DNA from: an uncultured Clostridia bacterium
Lineage (GTDB): Bacteria > Bacillota > Clostridia > Christensenellales > CAG-917
Direction: 5' to 3'
Assembly (NCBI GenBank): GCA_944332815.1
Contig: CALVKQ010000002.1
Location: 189,787-253,786 of the forward strand
Length of the DNA: 64,000 bases
In this document: one piece after another, positions 52,823 to 62,073 of the stretch
How positions within the stretch are numbered: the stretch's first letter is position 1
Layout: every line of letters begins with the position of its first letter
Translations under genes and position numbers: made by a program
The notes under the pieces: model-generated
The model's input: only the letters and a program-made list of their open reading frames with translations
The model's database searches: none
Told to the model about the DNA's origin: nothing

Positions 52823-54076
52823 TCATTTTCTGACCTGACCGTCGCCCACTATCACGTACTTGACGGAAGTCAGTTCCTTCAACGCGATGGGTCCGCGCGC
52901 GTGGAGTTTCTGCGTGGAGATGCCCATCTCCGCCCCCAGCCCGAACTCGAACCCGTCCGTAAAGCGTGTCGACGCGTTGACGTACACCGCAGCGGAGTCC
53001 ACCCTCGTGGTGAAATAATCTATCGCCGCGCTGTCTTCGGACAGTATCGCGTCGGAGTGATTTGTGCTGTGCGCGTTGATGAAGTCCACCGCCTCTTCGA
53101 CGCCGTCAACCGTCATAACAGTGATCTTATAGCCCGAAAACTCCGTGTAAAAGTCCTGTTCGGTCGCTTGCTCCGCTTCGGGACATATCGCGCGCACCTC
53201 TTCCGTCCCCAGCACCGTGACGCCGTTTTTTTCCAGCGCGGCGCAGAGCGTGGGCAAAAATCCCCTCGCTATCGCGCGGTCAACGAGGACGTGTTCCAGC
53301 GCGTTGCAAGTGGAGGGACGCTGCACTTTCGCGTTGACTATGACCGGGACGGCTTTTTCGAGGTCGGCGCTCTTTTCCACATACGTGTGGCAGTTGCCGC
53401 CTGCGGAAGCGATGACGGGCATGAGCGCGTTGTCCAGCACGAACTTTTTCAGCCCTTCGCCGCCGCGCGGTATGATGACGTCCACCCTTCCCTCCTGCAT
53501 GAGCAGAGCTTTGCTCGCGTCGCGAGAGGGGTCGTCTATGAACCCTATCACATCGCCGTTGCCGCCAACGCGCTCCACCGCTTCGCGCATGATGTCGTAA
53601 AGCACGCGGTTGGAGTTGAGCGCGTCCTTGCCGCCGCGCAGCACCACGGAGTTGCCCGATTTCAGGCAAAGCGCCGCCGCGTCCACCGTGACGTTGGGGC
53701 GCGCCTCGTAAATTATGCCGATGACGCCGAGAGGGACGCGCACCCGTTTCAGGTCCAGCCCGTTGGGGAGCACTCTCTCCTCCACCACTTCGCCGACGGG
53801 GTCGGGAAGGGAAGCGACCTGTTTCAGTCCTTCCACCATGGTGGCGATGCGCTTATCGTTGAGGGTGAGCCTGTCGATGAAGGGAGCTTCCCTGCCGTTC
53901 GCCTCGGCGACGGCTACGTCCTCGGCGTTTGCCGCGGCGAGTTTTGCGAGATTCTCCTCTTTGCCGAGAGATTCCGCGATGCTCGCCAACATGGCGTTCT
54001 TCTCCTCCGCGGAACGCGCCGCGAGGTCATAGGACGCCCTCTTTGCCTTTGCGCAGATCTCCTTTACGTCGACCAT
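52823..54076 (-). CDS. proA: gamma-glutamyl phosphate reductase
   Basis: 417 residues. Aldehyde-dehydrogenase fold; catalytic cysteine in QRPSTCNALEHVL; NAD(P) site region GVIGIIYEARPNVTVDAA and ITPRGG-like IIPRGGEGL. It reduces gamma-glutamyl phosphate in proline synthesis. Usually beside proB, which is not in this window. The start overlaps the yebC stop (TAATG). Confidence 0.95.
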   Translation of the reverse strand: MVDVKEICAKAKRASYDLAARSAEEKNAMLASIAESLGKEENLAKLAAANAEDVAVAEANGREAPFIDRLTLNDKRIATMVEGLKQVASLPDPVGEVVEERVLPNGLDLKRVRVPLGVIGIIYEARPNVTVDAAALCLKSGNSVVLRGGKDALNSNRVLYDIMREAVERVGGNGDVIGFIDDPSRDASKALLMQEGRVDVIIPRGGEGLKKFVLDNALMPVIASAGGNCHTYVEKSADLEKAVPVIVNAKVQRPSTCNALEHVLVDRAIARGFLPTLCAALEKNGVTVLGTEEVRAICPEAEQATEQDFYTEFSGYKITVMTVDGVEEAVDFINAHSTNHSDAILSEDSAAIDYFTTRVDSAAVYVNASTRFTDGFEFGLGAEMGISTQKLHARGPIALKELTSVKYVIVGDGQVRK

Positions 54077-54822
54077 TATTCCTCTTCCTCGTCGATTATG
54101 GTTATGACGGCGTTGTGATACACGTTCTGCACGTCGTCGAGTTCCTCGAGCTTGTCTATCATTTTGAGCAGGGTCTCCTGCTGTCCCTCATCGGGATTGA
54201 CCATGTTCTCGGGGATCATGTCCACTTCTGCGGAAAGCAGCTTGACGCCGTTCTTTTCCAGCTCGTCGCGCACGCTCCCGAGGTCGGACGGCGCGGTGAG
54301 GACTTCGAACACCTCTTCGTCGTCGGAGAGTATGTCCTCCGCCCCGGCTTCCAGCGCGAGCATCATGAGGTCGTCCTCCGAGATGTCCGCTTTCGCCACC
54401 GCGATGACGCCCTTGCGCTTGAACATGAAGGACACGCAGCCCGTCGCGCCCATGGAGCCGCCGTACTTGTCGAAAAGATGTCTGACGTCGCCTGCGGTGC
54501 GGTTCTTGTTGTCGGTGAGGGCTTCCACGATGAAAGCGGTGCCGCCCACGCCGTACCCTTCGTAGGTCATGTCTTCGTAGTTGATGCTGCCCAGCTCTCC
54601 GCTCGCCTTTTTGATGCTGCGAGAGATATTGTCGTTGGGCATATTGTTGGCCTTCGCTTTGGCGATGGCGTCACGCAGTTTGCTGTTGGAGTTGGGGTCG
54701 GGACCGCCCTGTTTGACGGCGACCGCGATCTCGCGGCCTATCTTGGTGAAGACGTTGGCTCTCGCCGCGTCGCTCTTACCCTTCTTCTGCTGGATGTTAT
54801 GCCATTTGCTGTGTCCGCTCAT
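54076..54822 (-). CDS. YebC/PmpR family regulatory protein
   Basis: 248 residues with the canonical [31 protein letters not shown] start and an acidic end. The family comprises translation factors and regulators; some help ribosomes at proline stretches. Length is normal. Lies between the rRNA methyltransferase and proA on the same strand. Confidence 0.95.
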   Translation of the reverse strand: MSGHSKWHNIQQKKGKSDAARANVFTKIGREIAVAVKQGGPDPNSNSKLRDAIAKAKANNMPNDNISRSIKKASGELGSINYEDMTYEGYGVGGTAFIVEALTDNKNRTAGDVRHLFDKYGGSMGATGCVSFMFKRKGVIAVAKADISEDDLMMLALEAGAEDILSDDEEVFEVLTAPSDLGSVRDELEKNGVKLLSAEVDMIPENMVNPDEGQQETLLKMIDKLEELDDVQNVYHNAVITIIDEEEE

Positions 54823-54836
54823 AAGACCTCCGTATG

Positions 54837-55583
54837 TTATTTAGAATGTGAAAAAGTCAGATACATCGCGATGCCTGCCGCGACTGCGGCGTTGAGGGAT
54901 TCCATGCCTCCCGTCATGGGAAGGGCGCACACCCTCCTGACCGCGGCGCGGAGCGTGCCGCGCACACCGTGCGCTTCACTGCCGACGACGATCGTGCTCC
55001 CCTGCGGCAGCGGCGAGGAGAACAGATCCTCCCCTCCCATATCCAATGCCGCGGAACACGTTTCCTTAACGAGCGTGAGCGCCTGTTCCTCCGATATGTC
55101 GCGCACGCGCACGCGGAAGATGCCTCCCATGCTCGCGCGCACCGCCTTGGGGGAATATGCGTCCGCGCACCCGAGCAGGTAAACGTCCGCAAAGCCCGTT
55201 GCCGCCGCCGTGCGGATGATGGTGCCCAGGTTGCCGGGGTCGGACACCCCGTCCAGAAGGAGCGCGTTGCAGGTGGGCAAGGCGAACTCCCCTTTCGGGA
55301 TCCCGACCGCCGCCGCCAACCCGTAAGGGGTGACGGTGTCGGAAACGCTCTTCATCACTTCCTCGCTGACCGCAAGCACCTTGGCGGCTGCGAACCGCTC
55401 GCGCGCTTCCTCCGCGCGCCCCGGCGTTGCAAGCACGAAACGCACGTCCGCGGAGGTGGGGATGTCTTTCAGTATGTTCCCTCCCTCCACGGGGAAGAGC
55501 CCCTCCCTCTCGCGGAATTTCTTTTCCGAAAGGGAGCGGAAGAGCTTGACCATGGCATTTTGCGTCGAAGTGATGACGTCCAT
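54837..55583 (-). CDS. SpoU/TrmH family RNA 2'-O-methyltransferase
   Basis: 248 residues. An N-terminal substrate-binding part (FLVEGG-like FPVEGGNIL), then the SPOUT core: [28 protein letters not shown] and [21 protein letters not shown] (motifs 1-3). It methylates ribose in rRNA or tRNA; target not predictable. It lies downstream of the rplT terminator, as in many Clostridia. Confidence 0.93.
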   Translation of the reverse strand: MDVITSTQNAMVKLFRSLSEKKFREREGLFPVEGGNILKDIPTSADVRFVLATPGRAEEARERFAAAKVLAVSEEVMKSVSDTVTPYGLAAAVGIPKGEFALPTCNALLLDGVSDPGNLGTIIRTAAATGFADVYLLGCADAYSPKAVRASMGGIFRVRVRDISEEQALTLVKETCSAALDMGGEDLFSSPLPQGSTIVVGSEAHGVRGTLRAAVRRVCALPMTGGMESLNAAVAAGIAMYLTFSHSK

Positions 55584-55593
55584 CGTCGTCAGA

Positions 55594-55620
55594 GAAAAAG
55601 AGGTGCCGCGAAGGCACCTC
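55594..55620 (-). terminator. terminator of infC-rpmI-rplT
   Basis: GAGGTGCC / GGCACCTC stem with 5-base loop, TTTTTC on the minus strand. Confidence 0.8.
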
Positions 55621-55626
55621 CGTATT

Positions 55627-55980
55627 TTACGCGAGTTTCGCCTTTGCCTGATCGCACAGCGCGGTGAACGCTTTGGGATCGGACACGGCTATGTCGGCGA
55701 GGACCTTGCGGTTGAGGTCGATGCCTGCGAGTTTGAGCCCGTGCATGAACTTGGAGTAGCTCAGGTCGTTGAGGCGTGCGGCAGCGTTGATGCGCGCTAT
55801 CCACAGCTTTCTGAAATCGCGCTTCTTCTGCTTTCTGCCGACATAGGCATAGTAGCCGCTGCGCATGACCTGCTGCTTCGCAACACGGTAAAGGCGGCTC
55901 TTTCCGCCGTAGTAGCCCTTGGCTTGCTTCATTATCTTTCTGCGCTTCTTGACTGCGCTTACAGCTCTCTTGATCCTCAT
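55627..55980 (-). CDS. rplT: 50S ribosomal protein bL20
   Basis: 117 residues; [25 protein letters not shown] start and [27 protein letters not shown], diagnostic of L20. Binds 23S rRNA early in assembly and in many bacteria represses its own operon. Confidence 0.97.
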   Translation of the reverse strand: MRIKRAVSAVKKRRKIMKQAKGYYGGKSRLYRVAKQQVMRSGYYAYVGRKQKKRDFRKLWIARINAAARLNDLSYSKFMHGLKLAGIDLNRKVLADIAVSDPKAFTALCDQAKAKLA

Positions 55981-55992
55981 ATCGTCATCTCC

Positions 55993-56190
55993 TTATTGAT
56001 AGGGCAGCAATCTTTTGAGTTCGGCCTCTTTGGTCTTGTCGATGTACTGATCCTGCCTGAGGGAACGCTTCCTCTTGGTGGTCTTCTTGGTCAGGATGTG
56101 GTCGTGACCGCTGTGGTCGCACTTATAGTGACCGTTCGCGCTCTTTCTGAAACGCTTTTTTGCTCCGCTATGGGTTTTCTGCTTTGGCAT
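55993..56190 (-). CDS. rpmI: 50S ribosomal protein bL35
   Basis: 65 residues, [20 protein letters not shown] start with [23 protein letters not shown]; canonical L35. Between infC and rplT. Confidence 0.96.
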   Translation of the reverse strand: MPKQKTHSGAKKRFRKSANGHYKCDHSGHDHILTKKTTKRKRSLRQDQYIDKTKEAELKRLLPYQ

Positions 56191-56247
56191 AAGAGCCTCC
56201 TGTTTGATTATTTTGCCTGCGGCGGAGTTTCCTCCGCCCGTGATTGA

Positions 56248-56763
56248 CTATTTCTTGTTCTGAGGCGCGAGGATGGTGAATATCATCCTGCCCTCCTGCA
56301 CGGGCGCCTTTTCGACCACCGCGCCCTCGCCCACCATCTCGATGTAATCCTTGATGATGCCGATGGCGATGTCGGGGTGCGCCTGCTGCCTGCCTTTGAG
56401 GCGGATGGACGCTTTGACCTTGTTGCCCTCCGAGATGAACTTCGCAGTCTGTGCCGCGAGCCTCTTGGTGTCGCCGATGTCGATGGTGGCGGACAGTCGG
56501 ACCTCTTTCAGTTCCACTATGCGCTGGTTCTTGCGCTGCTCCTTCTCCCTCTTCTGCTGATCGTAACGGTACTTGCCGTAGTCCATCAGCTTGCAGGTCG
56601 CCGGCGTGACGTCCGGAGGGGAAACTTTGCACAGATCCAGCCCCTTCTCCTCCGCTATCCTCCGCGCTTCGGAGATGGAAATGATGCCGTACTGCGTGCC
56701 GTCCGCGCCGATGAGCCTGACCTCGCGGTCGCGGATCCTCTCGTTGATGATTAACTCTTTCAA
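56248..56763 (-). CDS. infC: translation initiation factor IF-3
   Basis: 171 residues from a TTG start placed five bases after GGGAGG, giving MKELIINERIRDREVRLIGADG. An upstream ATG frame would begin inside the leader terminator and is not credible. N-domain with LDLCKVSP ... CKLMDYGKYRYDQ, then the linker and C-domain (KAKFI-like AKFISEGNKVKASIRLKGR). It blocks subunit joining and checks initiator tRNA. A non-ATG start is common for infC. Confidence 0.95.
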   Translation of the reverse strand: MKELIINERIRDREVRLIGADGTQYGIISISEARRIAEEKGLDLCKVSPPDVTPATCKLMDYGKYRYDQQKREKEQRKNQRIVELKEVRLSATIDIGDTKRLAAQTAKFISEGNKVKASIRLKGRQQAHPDIAIGIIKDYIEMVGEGAVVEKAPVQEGRMIFTILAPQNKK

Positions 56764-56779
56764 AAGAGCCTCCCTAATG

Positions 56780-56827
56780 AAAAAAGTCGGCAACCAAAAG
56801 TTCCCGACACCACACCCCTAACGGGGA
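56780..56827 (-). promoter_or_regulatory. infC leader with intrinsic terminator (probable L20-type attenuator)
   Basis: In the 5' leader, GTCGG / CCGAC (56786-56808) is followed on the minus strand by TTTTTT and then directly by the infC ribosome-binding site. A CCCC-GTTA-GGGG hairpin precedes it. In Bacillota, L20 causes termination in this leader. Confidence 0.6.
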
Positions 56828-56892
56828 AAACTCATCGTGACGACCGCTTGACCGAAGCCTGCGGTGAAAGGAAAACCTTTGCTTGCGTGAAG

Positions 56893-56921
56893 ATATTACC
56901 ATCTCGCGCACCGCATGTCAA
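56893..56921 (-). promoter_or_regulatory. sigma-A promoter of infC-rpmI-rplT
   Basis: TTGACA (56916-56921), 17 bases, TAATAT (56893-56898) on the minus strand; leader ~125 bases. Confidence 0.75.
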
Positions 56922-56965
56922 GCGATTTTAACACCTAATTCCCGTCCGACCTCCCTAAACCGGGT

Positions 56966-57544
56966 TCATTTCGCGCCGTCCGTATGCGCGAGCGCGGCGT
57001 ACTCCTCCGCAGACAGACCATACACGCAGGCGTCCGCTATCCCCCTGTTGCTCCTGTCTGCCCCTTTCAGGGTGCGTTCGTAGCGCAGTCCGCACTTCTC
57101 CATCACCCTGCCCGAGCCGGGATTGTCGGGGTCGTGCTGCGACTCTATCCTGCTCGCTTTAACCTCATTGAAGAAGAAAGGGATAACACCGGAAAGCGCC
57201 TCGCTCATATACCCTTTGTTCCACCACTTGCTGCCCAGACAATAGCCGATATGCACCATGCCCCTCTCCTCGTCAGTTCCGACGACGGACAGCGTCCCCA
57301 CCGGCTCGTCCGACTCTTTGAGCACTATCGCCCAGTGGTAAAAGGTCTTATCCTCGTACTTTTTTACCCAGCCCTTCACGACCTCTTCCGTGACCGAGAT
57401 ATCTCCGTGCGGCTGCCACCTCAAAAACTCGGTCACCTTCCCGTCGTTGGTCCAGTTCTCAAAGGCGCAGCGAGCATCCTCCGGCGTGAACCGCCTGAGC
57501 AAAAGCCGCTCCGTCAGGATGGTCACCGTCCCCTTATGTTCCAT
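56966..57544 (-). CDS. GNAT acetyltransferase, RimJ/RimL type
   Basis: 192 residues. TERLLLRRFTPEDA start, YHWAIVLKESDEPVGTLSV strand, GYCLGSKWWNKGYMSEAL (acetyl-CoA pyrophosphate loop region) and NPGSGRVMEKCGLRYE. RimJ/L-like enzymes acetylate N-termini or small amines or antibiotics; substrate unknown. Monocistronic. Confidence 0.9.
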   Translation of the reverse strand: MEHKGTVTILTERLLLRRFTPEDARCAFENWTNDGKVTEFLRWQPHGDISVTEEVVKGWVKKYEDKTFYHWAIVLKESDEPVGTLSVVGTDEERGMVHIGYCLGSKWWNKGYMSEALSGVIPFFFNEVKASRIESQHDPDNPGSGRVMEKCGLRYERTLKGADRSNRGIADACVYGLSAEEYAALAHTDGAK

Positions 57545-57649
57545 GCCGACTCCTCCCTTTCCCTGCCTTTATGAGGCGATGCTCTCCCTTCGGAAATTCG
57601 CGCAAGATATTACTGCGCGGAATGTCGCGCCGAGCCGCATACCGCCGCT

Positions 57650-58408
57650 CTACGCCTGCGCCGCCCTTTTCGTCCGCGGAGGCGCAAATGACAAAAACGG
57701 AGGTTCTTTCTTCATTCTTCGGCGTGTAAACGCCTTGTTAAGCAAATCGAACAGTGCGAGCAATGCCATGCTGAGCCCCACGACGATGATGTAATACAGC
57801 GCATAATACGTGGGGGTGAGTTCCAGCCCCAGCACCTCCGCGACCAGAGTCCCCTGCATTATCTCGACTATGGACGTGACCTGATAATTTATGCCGTAAC
57901 CCACGGTGAGCAGTTCCAGATACGCGAAGAAGAACGCGAACCAACCCAGTATCCACACCATCCCCGTGCGCCCGAATTTGTGGCGCGCACACATGAACAG
58001 TCCGCCCACGAACATGAGGTTGTGATTGACCATCGCCATGGTGAGTAGGAACCAGCGGTTGAACGTCAGGCTCTCCACATGGGTGTTGGGGAAGAAGGTC
58101 ATGGTCACGAAGTACACCGCTCCGCTCAACATCGCCGTGAAAGAGCCTGCCGCTTTGAGCGGACGGAAAGGTATGAACGCCGCGAACCCGAACACGAAAT
58201 AGGATATGGCGGAAAGGTCGATGGGATAGGAGGAGAAGGGACCGTATTCGTCAAACTTATACGCCAAAAGATACGCCGCGATGAACCACACCACCAAGGT
58301 GTCCAGCCACTTGTTCCTGCCTGCCACGAACACGGCGAGCAAAACGTAACACACGACCACCGCCGCCTGTATGTAGCCAAGATAATCGTAAGGTCCCGTT
58401 GTTATCAT
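57650..58408 (-). CDS. polytopic membrane protein, YwaF/TIGR02206-like
   Basis: 252 residues, about seven hydrophobic helices (starting at ~12, 35, 63, 88, 120, 150, 200). The SSYPIDLSAISYFVFG and MVNHNLMFVGGLFM segments recall the YwaF family, in which a polar motif follows the second or third helix and an HN pair lies in the fifth. Function unknown. Basic C-terminal tail. The family name is tentative. Confidence 0.7.
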   Translation of the reverse strand: MITTGPYDYLGYIQAAVVVCYVLLAVFVAGRNKWLDTLVVWFIAAYLLAYKFDEYGPFSSYPIDLSAISYFVFGFAAFIPFRPLKAAGSFTAMLSGAVYFVTMTFFPNTHVESLTFNRWFLLTMAMVNHNLMFVGGLFMCARHKFGRTGMVWILGWFAFFFAYLELLTVGYGINYQVTSIVEIMQGTLVAEVLGLELTPTYYALYYIIVVGLSMALLALFDLLNKAFTRRRMKKEPPFLSFAPPRTKRAAQA

Positions 58409-58581
58409 ACGTATCGCGCGTCCCTTAAAACTTCCCGTGTCTACATTTTATCGCTTATTGTCGGATTTTGCAATGCCGCGCGCGAATTATACTCTCCGGA
58501 TGTGCCTCACGGGGCAAAAAAAGACCCGTGTCCCATGCGGCAGAGCGCCTCCGTTTGCCGGCTCGTCCGCGCCGCGTATAC

Positions 58582-58609
58582 AAAACGCCCTCCCGATGTC
58601 GGGAGGGCG
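58582..58609 (-). terminator. terminator of thrS
   Basis: GCCCTCCCGA / TCGGGAGGGC stem with very small loop, TTTTG on the minus strand, 16 bases past the thrS stop. Confidence 0.8.
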
Positions 58610-58624
58610 TCGCGAACGATTTTT

Positions 58625-60562
58625 TCACTTGCGCACTTTGCCGTCTATCTCCGCCTGCGCCGCCGCGAGGAATTCCTCCACGCTCTTCACGCCGAGGTCG
58701 CCCTCCGTGCGATGACGTACGGACACGACGCCTTCCTCCGCCTCTTTGTCGCCGACGATGAGGACGTAAGGCACCTTTTCGAGCTGCGCTTCGCGTATCT
58801 TCTTGCCCAGTTTCTCGCTGCGCACGTCCGCTTCCGCGCGCAGTCCTGCGGCGACGAGCTGTTTTGCAACGCCCTTTGCCGCGTCCGCCGTGCGGTCGGT
58901 GAGGGAAAGCACCCTGACCTGCTCGGGCGCAAGCCACAGGGGGAACGCTCCGTTATACTTCTCGATGAGCATGGCGAGCGTGCGCTCATAGCAGCCGATG
59001 GAGCTGCGGTGGATGATGAGAGGACGCGCCTTTTCGCCGTTCTCGTCGATGTACATCATGTCGAACCTTTCCGCAAGCGCGAAGTCCAGCTGCACTGTGA
59101 ACAGCGTGTCTTCCTTGCCGTGGACGTTGGTGCCCTGCACGTCAAGTTTGGGTCCGTAGAACGCGGCTTCGCCCCACGCTTCCGTGTAAGTGATGTTGAG
59201 GTCGTCCAGAATGGTCTTCATCGCGCCTTCGCTGCGCTCCCAGTCCGCGGCGTCGCCGACATACTTGTCCGCATTCTTGGGGTCCCAACGGGAAAAGCGG
59301 TAGGTCACGTCGTTTTCCAGGTCGAAGGTCTTCAACATGAACTTGATGAGATCCACCGCGCCGGCGAACTCGTCTTCCAGCTGCTCGGGGGTGCAGACGA
59401 TGTGCCCGTCCGCGAGAGTGAACTGACGTATGCGCGTGAGCCCGTGCATCTCGCCGCTGGCTTCCTTGCGGAACTCTATCGCGGTTTCGGCGTAGCGCAA
59501 AGGCAGGTCGCGGTAAGATTTCAGCCCGTTCTTGTAGATGGTGAATTGGAAAGGACATGTCATCGGACGGAGGCAGAGGATCTCGTCGTCCACGTCCTCT
59601 TCCCCGATGTAGAACATCTTGTCCTTGTAGTGATCCCAATGCCCGGAGGTGATGAACAGGTTGTTCTTGGACATGATGGGCGTCTTGGTGAGCAGATAGC
59701 CGCGGCGCTGCTCCTCGTCCTCCACGAAACGCTGCATTGTCTGGATGATGCGCGCGCCCTTGGGCATTATGAGGGGAAGCCCCTGCCCTATGTTCTCGTC
59801 CGTCATAAAGATGCCGAGCTCTCTGCCCAGTTTGTTATGGTCGCGCTTCTTCGCCTCTTCCAGCTTCGCAAGGTACTCGTCCATGTCCGACTTCTTGTCG
59901 AACGCGGTGCCGTAAATGCGAGTGAGCATCTTGTTCTTCTCGTTGCCGCGCCAGTACGCGCCCGTGAGAGAGGTCAGTTTGAAGCATTTGACCTTCCCGG
60001 TGGAGGCAAGATGAGGACCCGCGCAAAGGTCGGTGAAGTCGCCCTGCGTGTAAAAACTTATCTCCTCGCCCTCGGGGATGTCGGCAAGCAGTTCCATTTT
60101 GTAGCTCTGCTTGGACTTCTTTATGAGCTTCTCCGCATCCTTACGGCTCATAACGCTGCGCACTATGGGCATATCCGCCTTGATGATGCTCTTCATCTCG
60201 GACTCGATCTTGTCAAAATCCGCCTGCGTGATGGGAGTCTTGAAATCGAAATCGTAATAAAATCCGTCCTTCACCGCAGGACCTATCGCAAGCTGTACGG
60301 TGGGATAGATGTTCTTCACCGCCTGCGCCAGTATGTGGGAACAGGTGTGACGATAGGCAAGCCTGCCCTCCTCGTCCTTGAAAGTGAAGACCTCGAAAGT
60401 GCAGTCGCCGTCGATGAGCTCGTTCATGGACACGAACTTTCCGTCCGCCTTGGCAACGAGCGCCGCGCGCGCCAACCCTTCGCTGATGTGCTTCGCAACG
60501 TCCAGCGCGCTCATCGCGCCGTCCAGCTGCATTTTGCTGCCGTCTTTGAGTGTGATGATCAT
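58625..60562 (-). CDS. thrS: threonyl-tRNA synthetase
   Basis: 645 residues from the ATG behind GAAGGAG. TGS domain (MIITLKDGSKMQLDG), editing domain with HTCSHILAQAV ... YYDFDF and the LCAGPHLASTG motif, class II catalytic core (motif 2 region FRKEASGEMHGLTRIRQF; motif 3 SIGCYERTLAMLIEKYNG) and an anticodon-binding domain. Full length. Confidence 0.97.
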   Translation of the reverse strand: MIITLKDGSKMQLDGAMSALDVAKHISEGLARAALVAKADGKFVSMNELIDGDCTFEVFTFKDEEGRLAYRHTCSHILAQAVKNIYPTVQLAIGPAVKDGFYYDFDFKTPITQADFDKIESEMKSIIKADMPIVRSVMSRKDAEKLIKKSKQSYKMELLADIPEGEEISFYTQGDFTDLCAGPHLASTGKVKCFKLTSLTGAYWRGNEKNKMLTRIYGTAFDKKSDMDEYLAKLEEAKKRDHNKLGRELGIFMTDENIGQGLPLIMPKGARIIQTMQRFVEDEEQRRGYLLTKTPIMSKNNLFITSGHWDHYKDKMFYIGEEDVDDEILCLRPMTCPFQFTIYKNGLKSYRDLPLRYAETAIEFRKEASGEMHGLTRIRQFTLADGHIVCTPEQLEDEFAGAVDLIKFMLKTFDLENDVTYRFSRWDPKNADKYVGDAADWERSEGAMKTILDDLNITYTEAWGEAAFYGPKLDVQGTNVHGKEDTLFTVQLDFALAERFDMMYIDENGEKARPLIIHRSSIGCYERTLAMLIEKYNGAFPLWLAPEQVRVLSLTDRTADAAKGVAKQLVAAGLRAEADVRSEKLGKKIREAQLEKVPYVLIVGDKEAEEGVVSVRHRTEGDLGVKSVEEFLAAAQAEIDGKVRK

Positions 60563-60621
60563 AAAAAACTCCTTCGCAATCGGCCCTACGAACGGCCGTG
60601 CATTTTTGTATAGCAAGAACT

Positions 60622-60649
60622 ATTATAAATGCAAAAAATATATAGTCAA
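60622..60649 (-). promoter_or_regulatory. sigma-A promoter of thrS
   Basis: TTGACT (60644-60649), 16 bases, perfect TATAAT (60622-60627) on the minus strand. The leader is only ~55 bases, with a short CGGCC/GGCCG hairpin, too short for a T-box. Confidence 0.75.
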
Positions 60650-60820
60650 CCGAATAGCGCCGGTTAAAAATTTTTAGGGAAAAAACACCCGTTTCCCCAC
60701 GTGCGTGTGCAGAGCGCGCCTGAACACGCTCCACCCTCATTCGAAGACGGAAAACATCCCCCAACACGACGTGCGCTTATTCGGAGCGTATTTTATCCGG
60801 GACAAATGGGGACGAGGCAA

Positions 60821-60863
60821 AAATGTTCAAATGTGGGCAGGCAATGCCCACATTTGAACATTT
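60821..60863. repeat. 19-bp perfect inverted repeat
   Basis: AAATGTTCAAATGTGGGCA (60821-60839) pairs with 60845-60863 around GGCAA. A related hairpin with AAATGTCCAATG arms is at ~61697-61742. Confidence 0.75.
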
Positions 60864-60896
60864 GCGCACCCAAACCCCATCGAAGATGGGTACCCC

Positions 60897-60944
60897 GGAT
60901 GCAGCCCCAGCCGAAAATCAAGGATTTTCGCCCGGGGACCCCGA
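60897..60944 (+). repeat. GGGGACCCCG-type hairpin element, copy A
   Basis: CCCCAGCCGAAAATC-AAG-GATTTTCG-CCC-GGGGACCCCG; an exact second copy lies at 61779-61826, with the ~35 bases upstream also almost identical. A reverse-orientation relative is at 61351-61387 (GGGGTCCCCAGC ... GCTGGGGT). Confidence 0.7.
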
Positions 60945-61030
60945 TTTACCCCGTCCCCGTTGTGTCCCAACGCGTTCCTGTTCCGGTATAACGTGAAGCA
61001 TGAGTTTTGGACACTTTGGGACAGGCTATT

Positions 61031-61131
61031 GAACATATGGGGACGGGCTTATTTTGTTCAAAAATTGAACAAATCAAACACGTCCCCAAATGTTCAAAAA
61101 TTGGACAAAACAAGCCCGTCCCCATATGTTC
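61031..61131. repeat. inverted repeat with ~41-base arms
   Basis: 61031-61071 and 61091-61131, starting GAACATATGGGGACGGG on the left. The outer ~20 bases pair perfectly and only a few bases mismatch further in; 19-base centre. GGGGAC/GTCCCC motifs recall REP palindromes. Confidence 0.75.
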
Positions 61132-61778
61132 AAAACTCCTCTCTCATTCGAAGACGGAATTACGCGCCGCTCAGCCAAACTTGCACCGTGGGCGAGCATT
61201 CGCCCACGCTTGCAAGTCGCGGCGCGTCCCCCTGAGTGCCGAGCAACGCCGTAAACTTAAATAGACACGGGCGTAGTGCGCGAGTGCCGAACCGAAGGTC
61301 CAGCGATTGTTACGCGAAGTGTCAATCGCGTCATTCCTCCGCATCGGGGTCCCCAGCTTAAAATCTTTGATTTTCAGCTGGGGTAATCGTGCCGGGTTCT
61401 CGGTGAGTGCAGTTCTCCGCTTGATTATGTGAGTGCAAGAAACAAACTTTTTTAAGTGGCGGAAAGTCAGTCCTGCATGATGCGAGGAGTGAAACCCTTT
61501 CGGCACGGGGGAGGAAAGCCCGAAGGGAAGGAGGGGGTTCAACACTCCCATGTCAGGGAACGTTAGCAAGTTTTATATTCTTTGAGTATGCCGCGAACTT
61601 TGAGTGAGTGTTGTTTGAGTTCGCATACAACTCCGAAACAAATGGGGACGGATCTTAACCCCACCGAAAATGCTTTCGGTGGGGACCCCGAAAAAAATGT
61701 CCAATGGGGGACGCGTTTTGTCCCTCATTGGACATTTGCGCCCCCAAGCCCCACCGTAGGTGGGTACCCCGGATGCAG

Positions 61779-61826
61779 CCCCAGCCGAAAATCAAGGATT
61801 TTCGCCCGGGGACCCCGATTTACCCC
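61779..61826 (+). repeat. GGGGACCCCG-type hairpin element, copy B
   Basis: Same sequence as 60897-60944, and again followed by ATTTACCCCGTCCCC. Part of a ~150-bp composite repeat. Confidence 0.7.
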
Positions 61827-62073
61827 GTCCCCATTGGTTTCAATGCGTTCCTGTTTGGGGAAGGAGGGGGTTCAATACTCCCATGTCAAGGACGTACACC
61901 CCAATTAACCTTTATTCCCTCACGCTCCCATATCAAGTGTAAGTTTACTCACTAAACGGCGATATTTGGATGAAGAACGCGAAAACGTCCTTGTCGGGAG
62001 GCGGAGCGTACATTGACGTACGTGAGCATCCACGACAAGGGCGTTGACAAAGTTCTGCGCCAAATAGCGCGCT

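Larger units (their letters stand above)
60650..62073. other. gene-free region packed with palindromic repeats
   Basis: 1.4 kb with no supportable gene. Contents: composite repeat copies at ~60815-60960 and ~61690-61835, a 41-base-arm inverted repeat (61031-61131), a GTGGGCGA/TCGCCCAC hairpin in larger arms (61179-61214), GGGGACCCCG-type hairpins (60897, 61352 in reverse, 61660, 61782) and a GTAC-palindrome element (61989-62040). CATTCGAAGACGGA occurs twice (60739, 61145). Confidence 0.7.

Noticed and set aside
58079..60613. 844-codon plus-strand frame opposite thrS
   Set aside because: Antisense of thrS; no initiation signals or domains.
60563..60700. T-box riboswitch upstream of thrS
   Set aside because: The leader is about 55 bases and has no T-box sequence or antiterminator; only a small hairpin.
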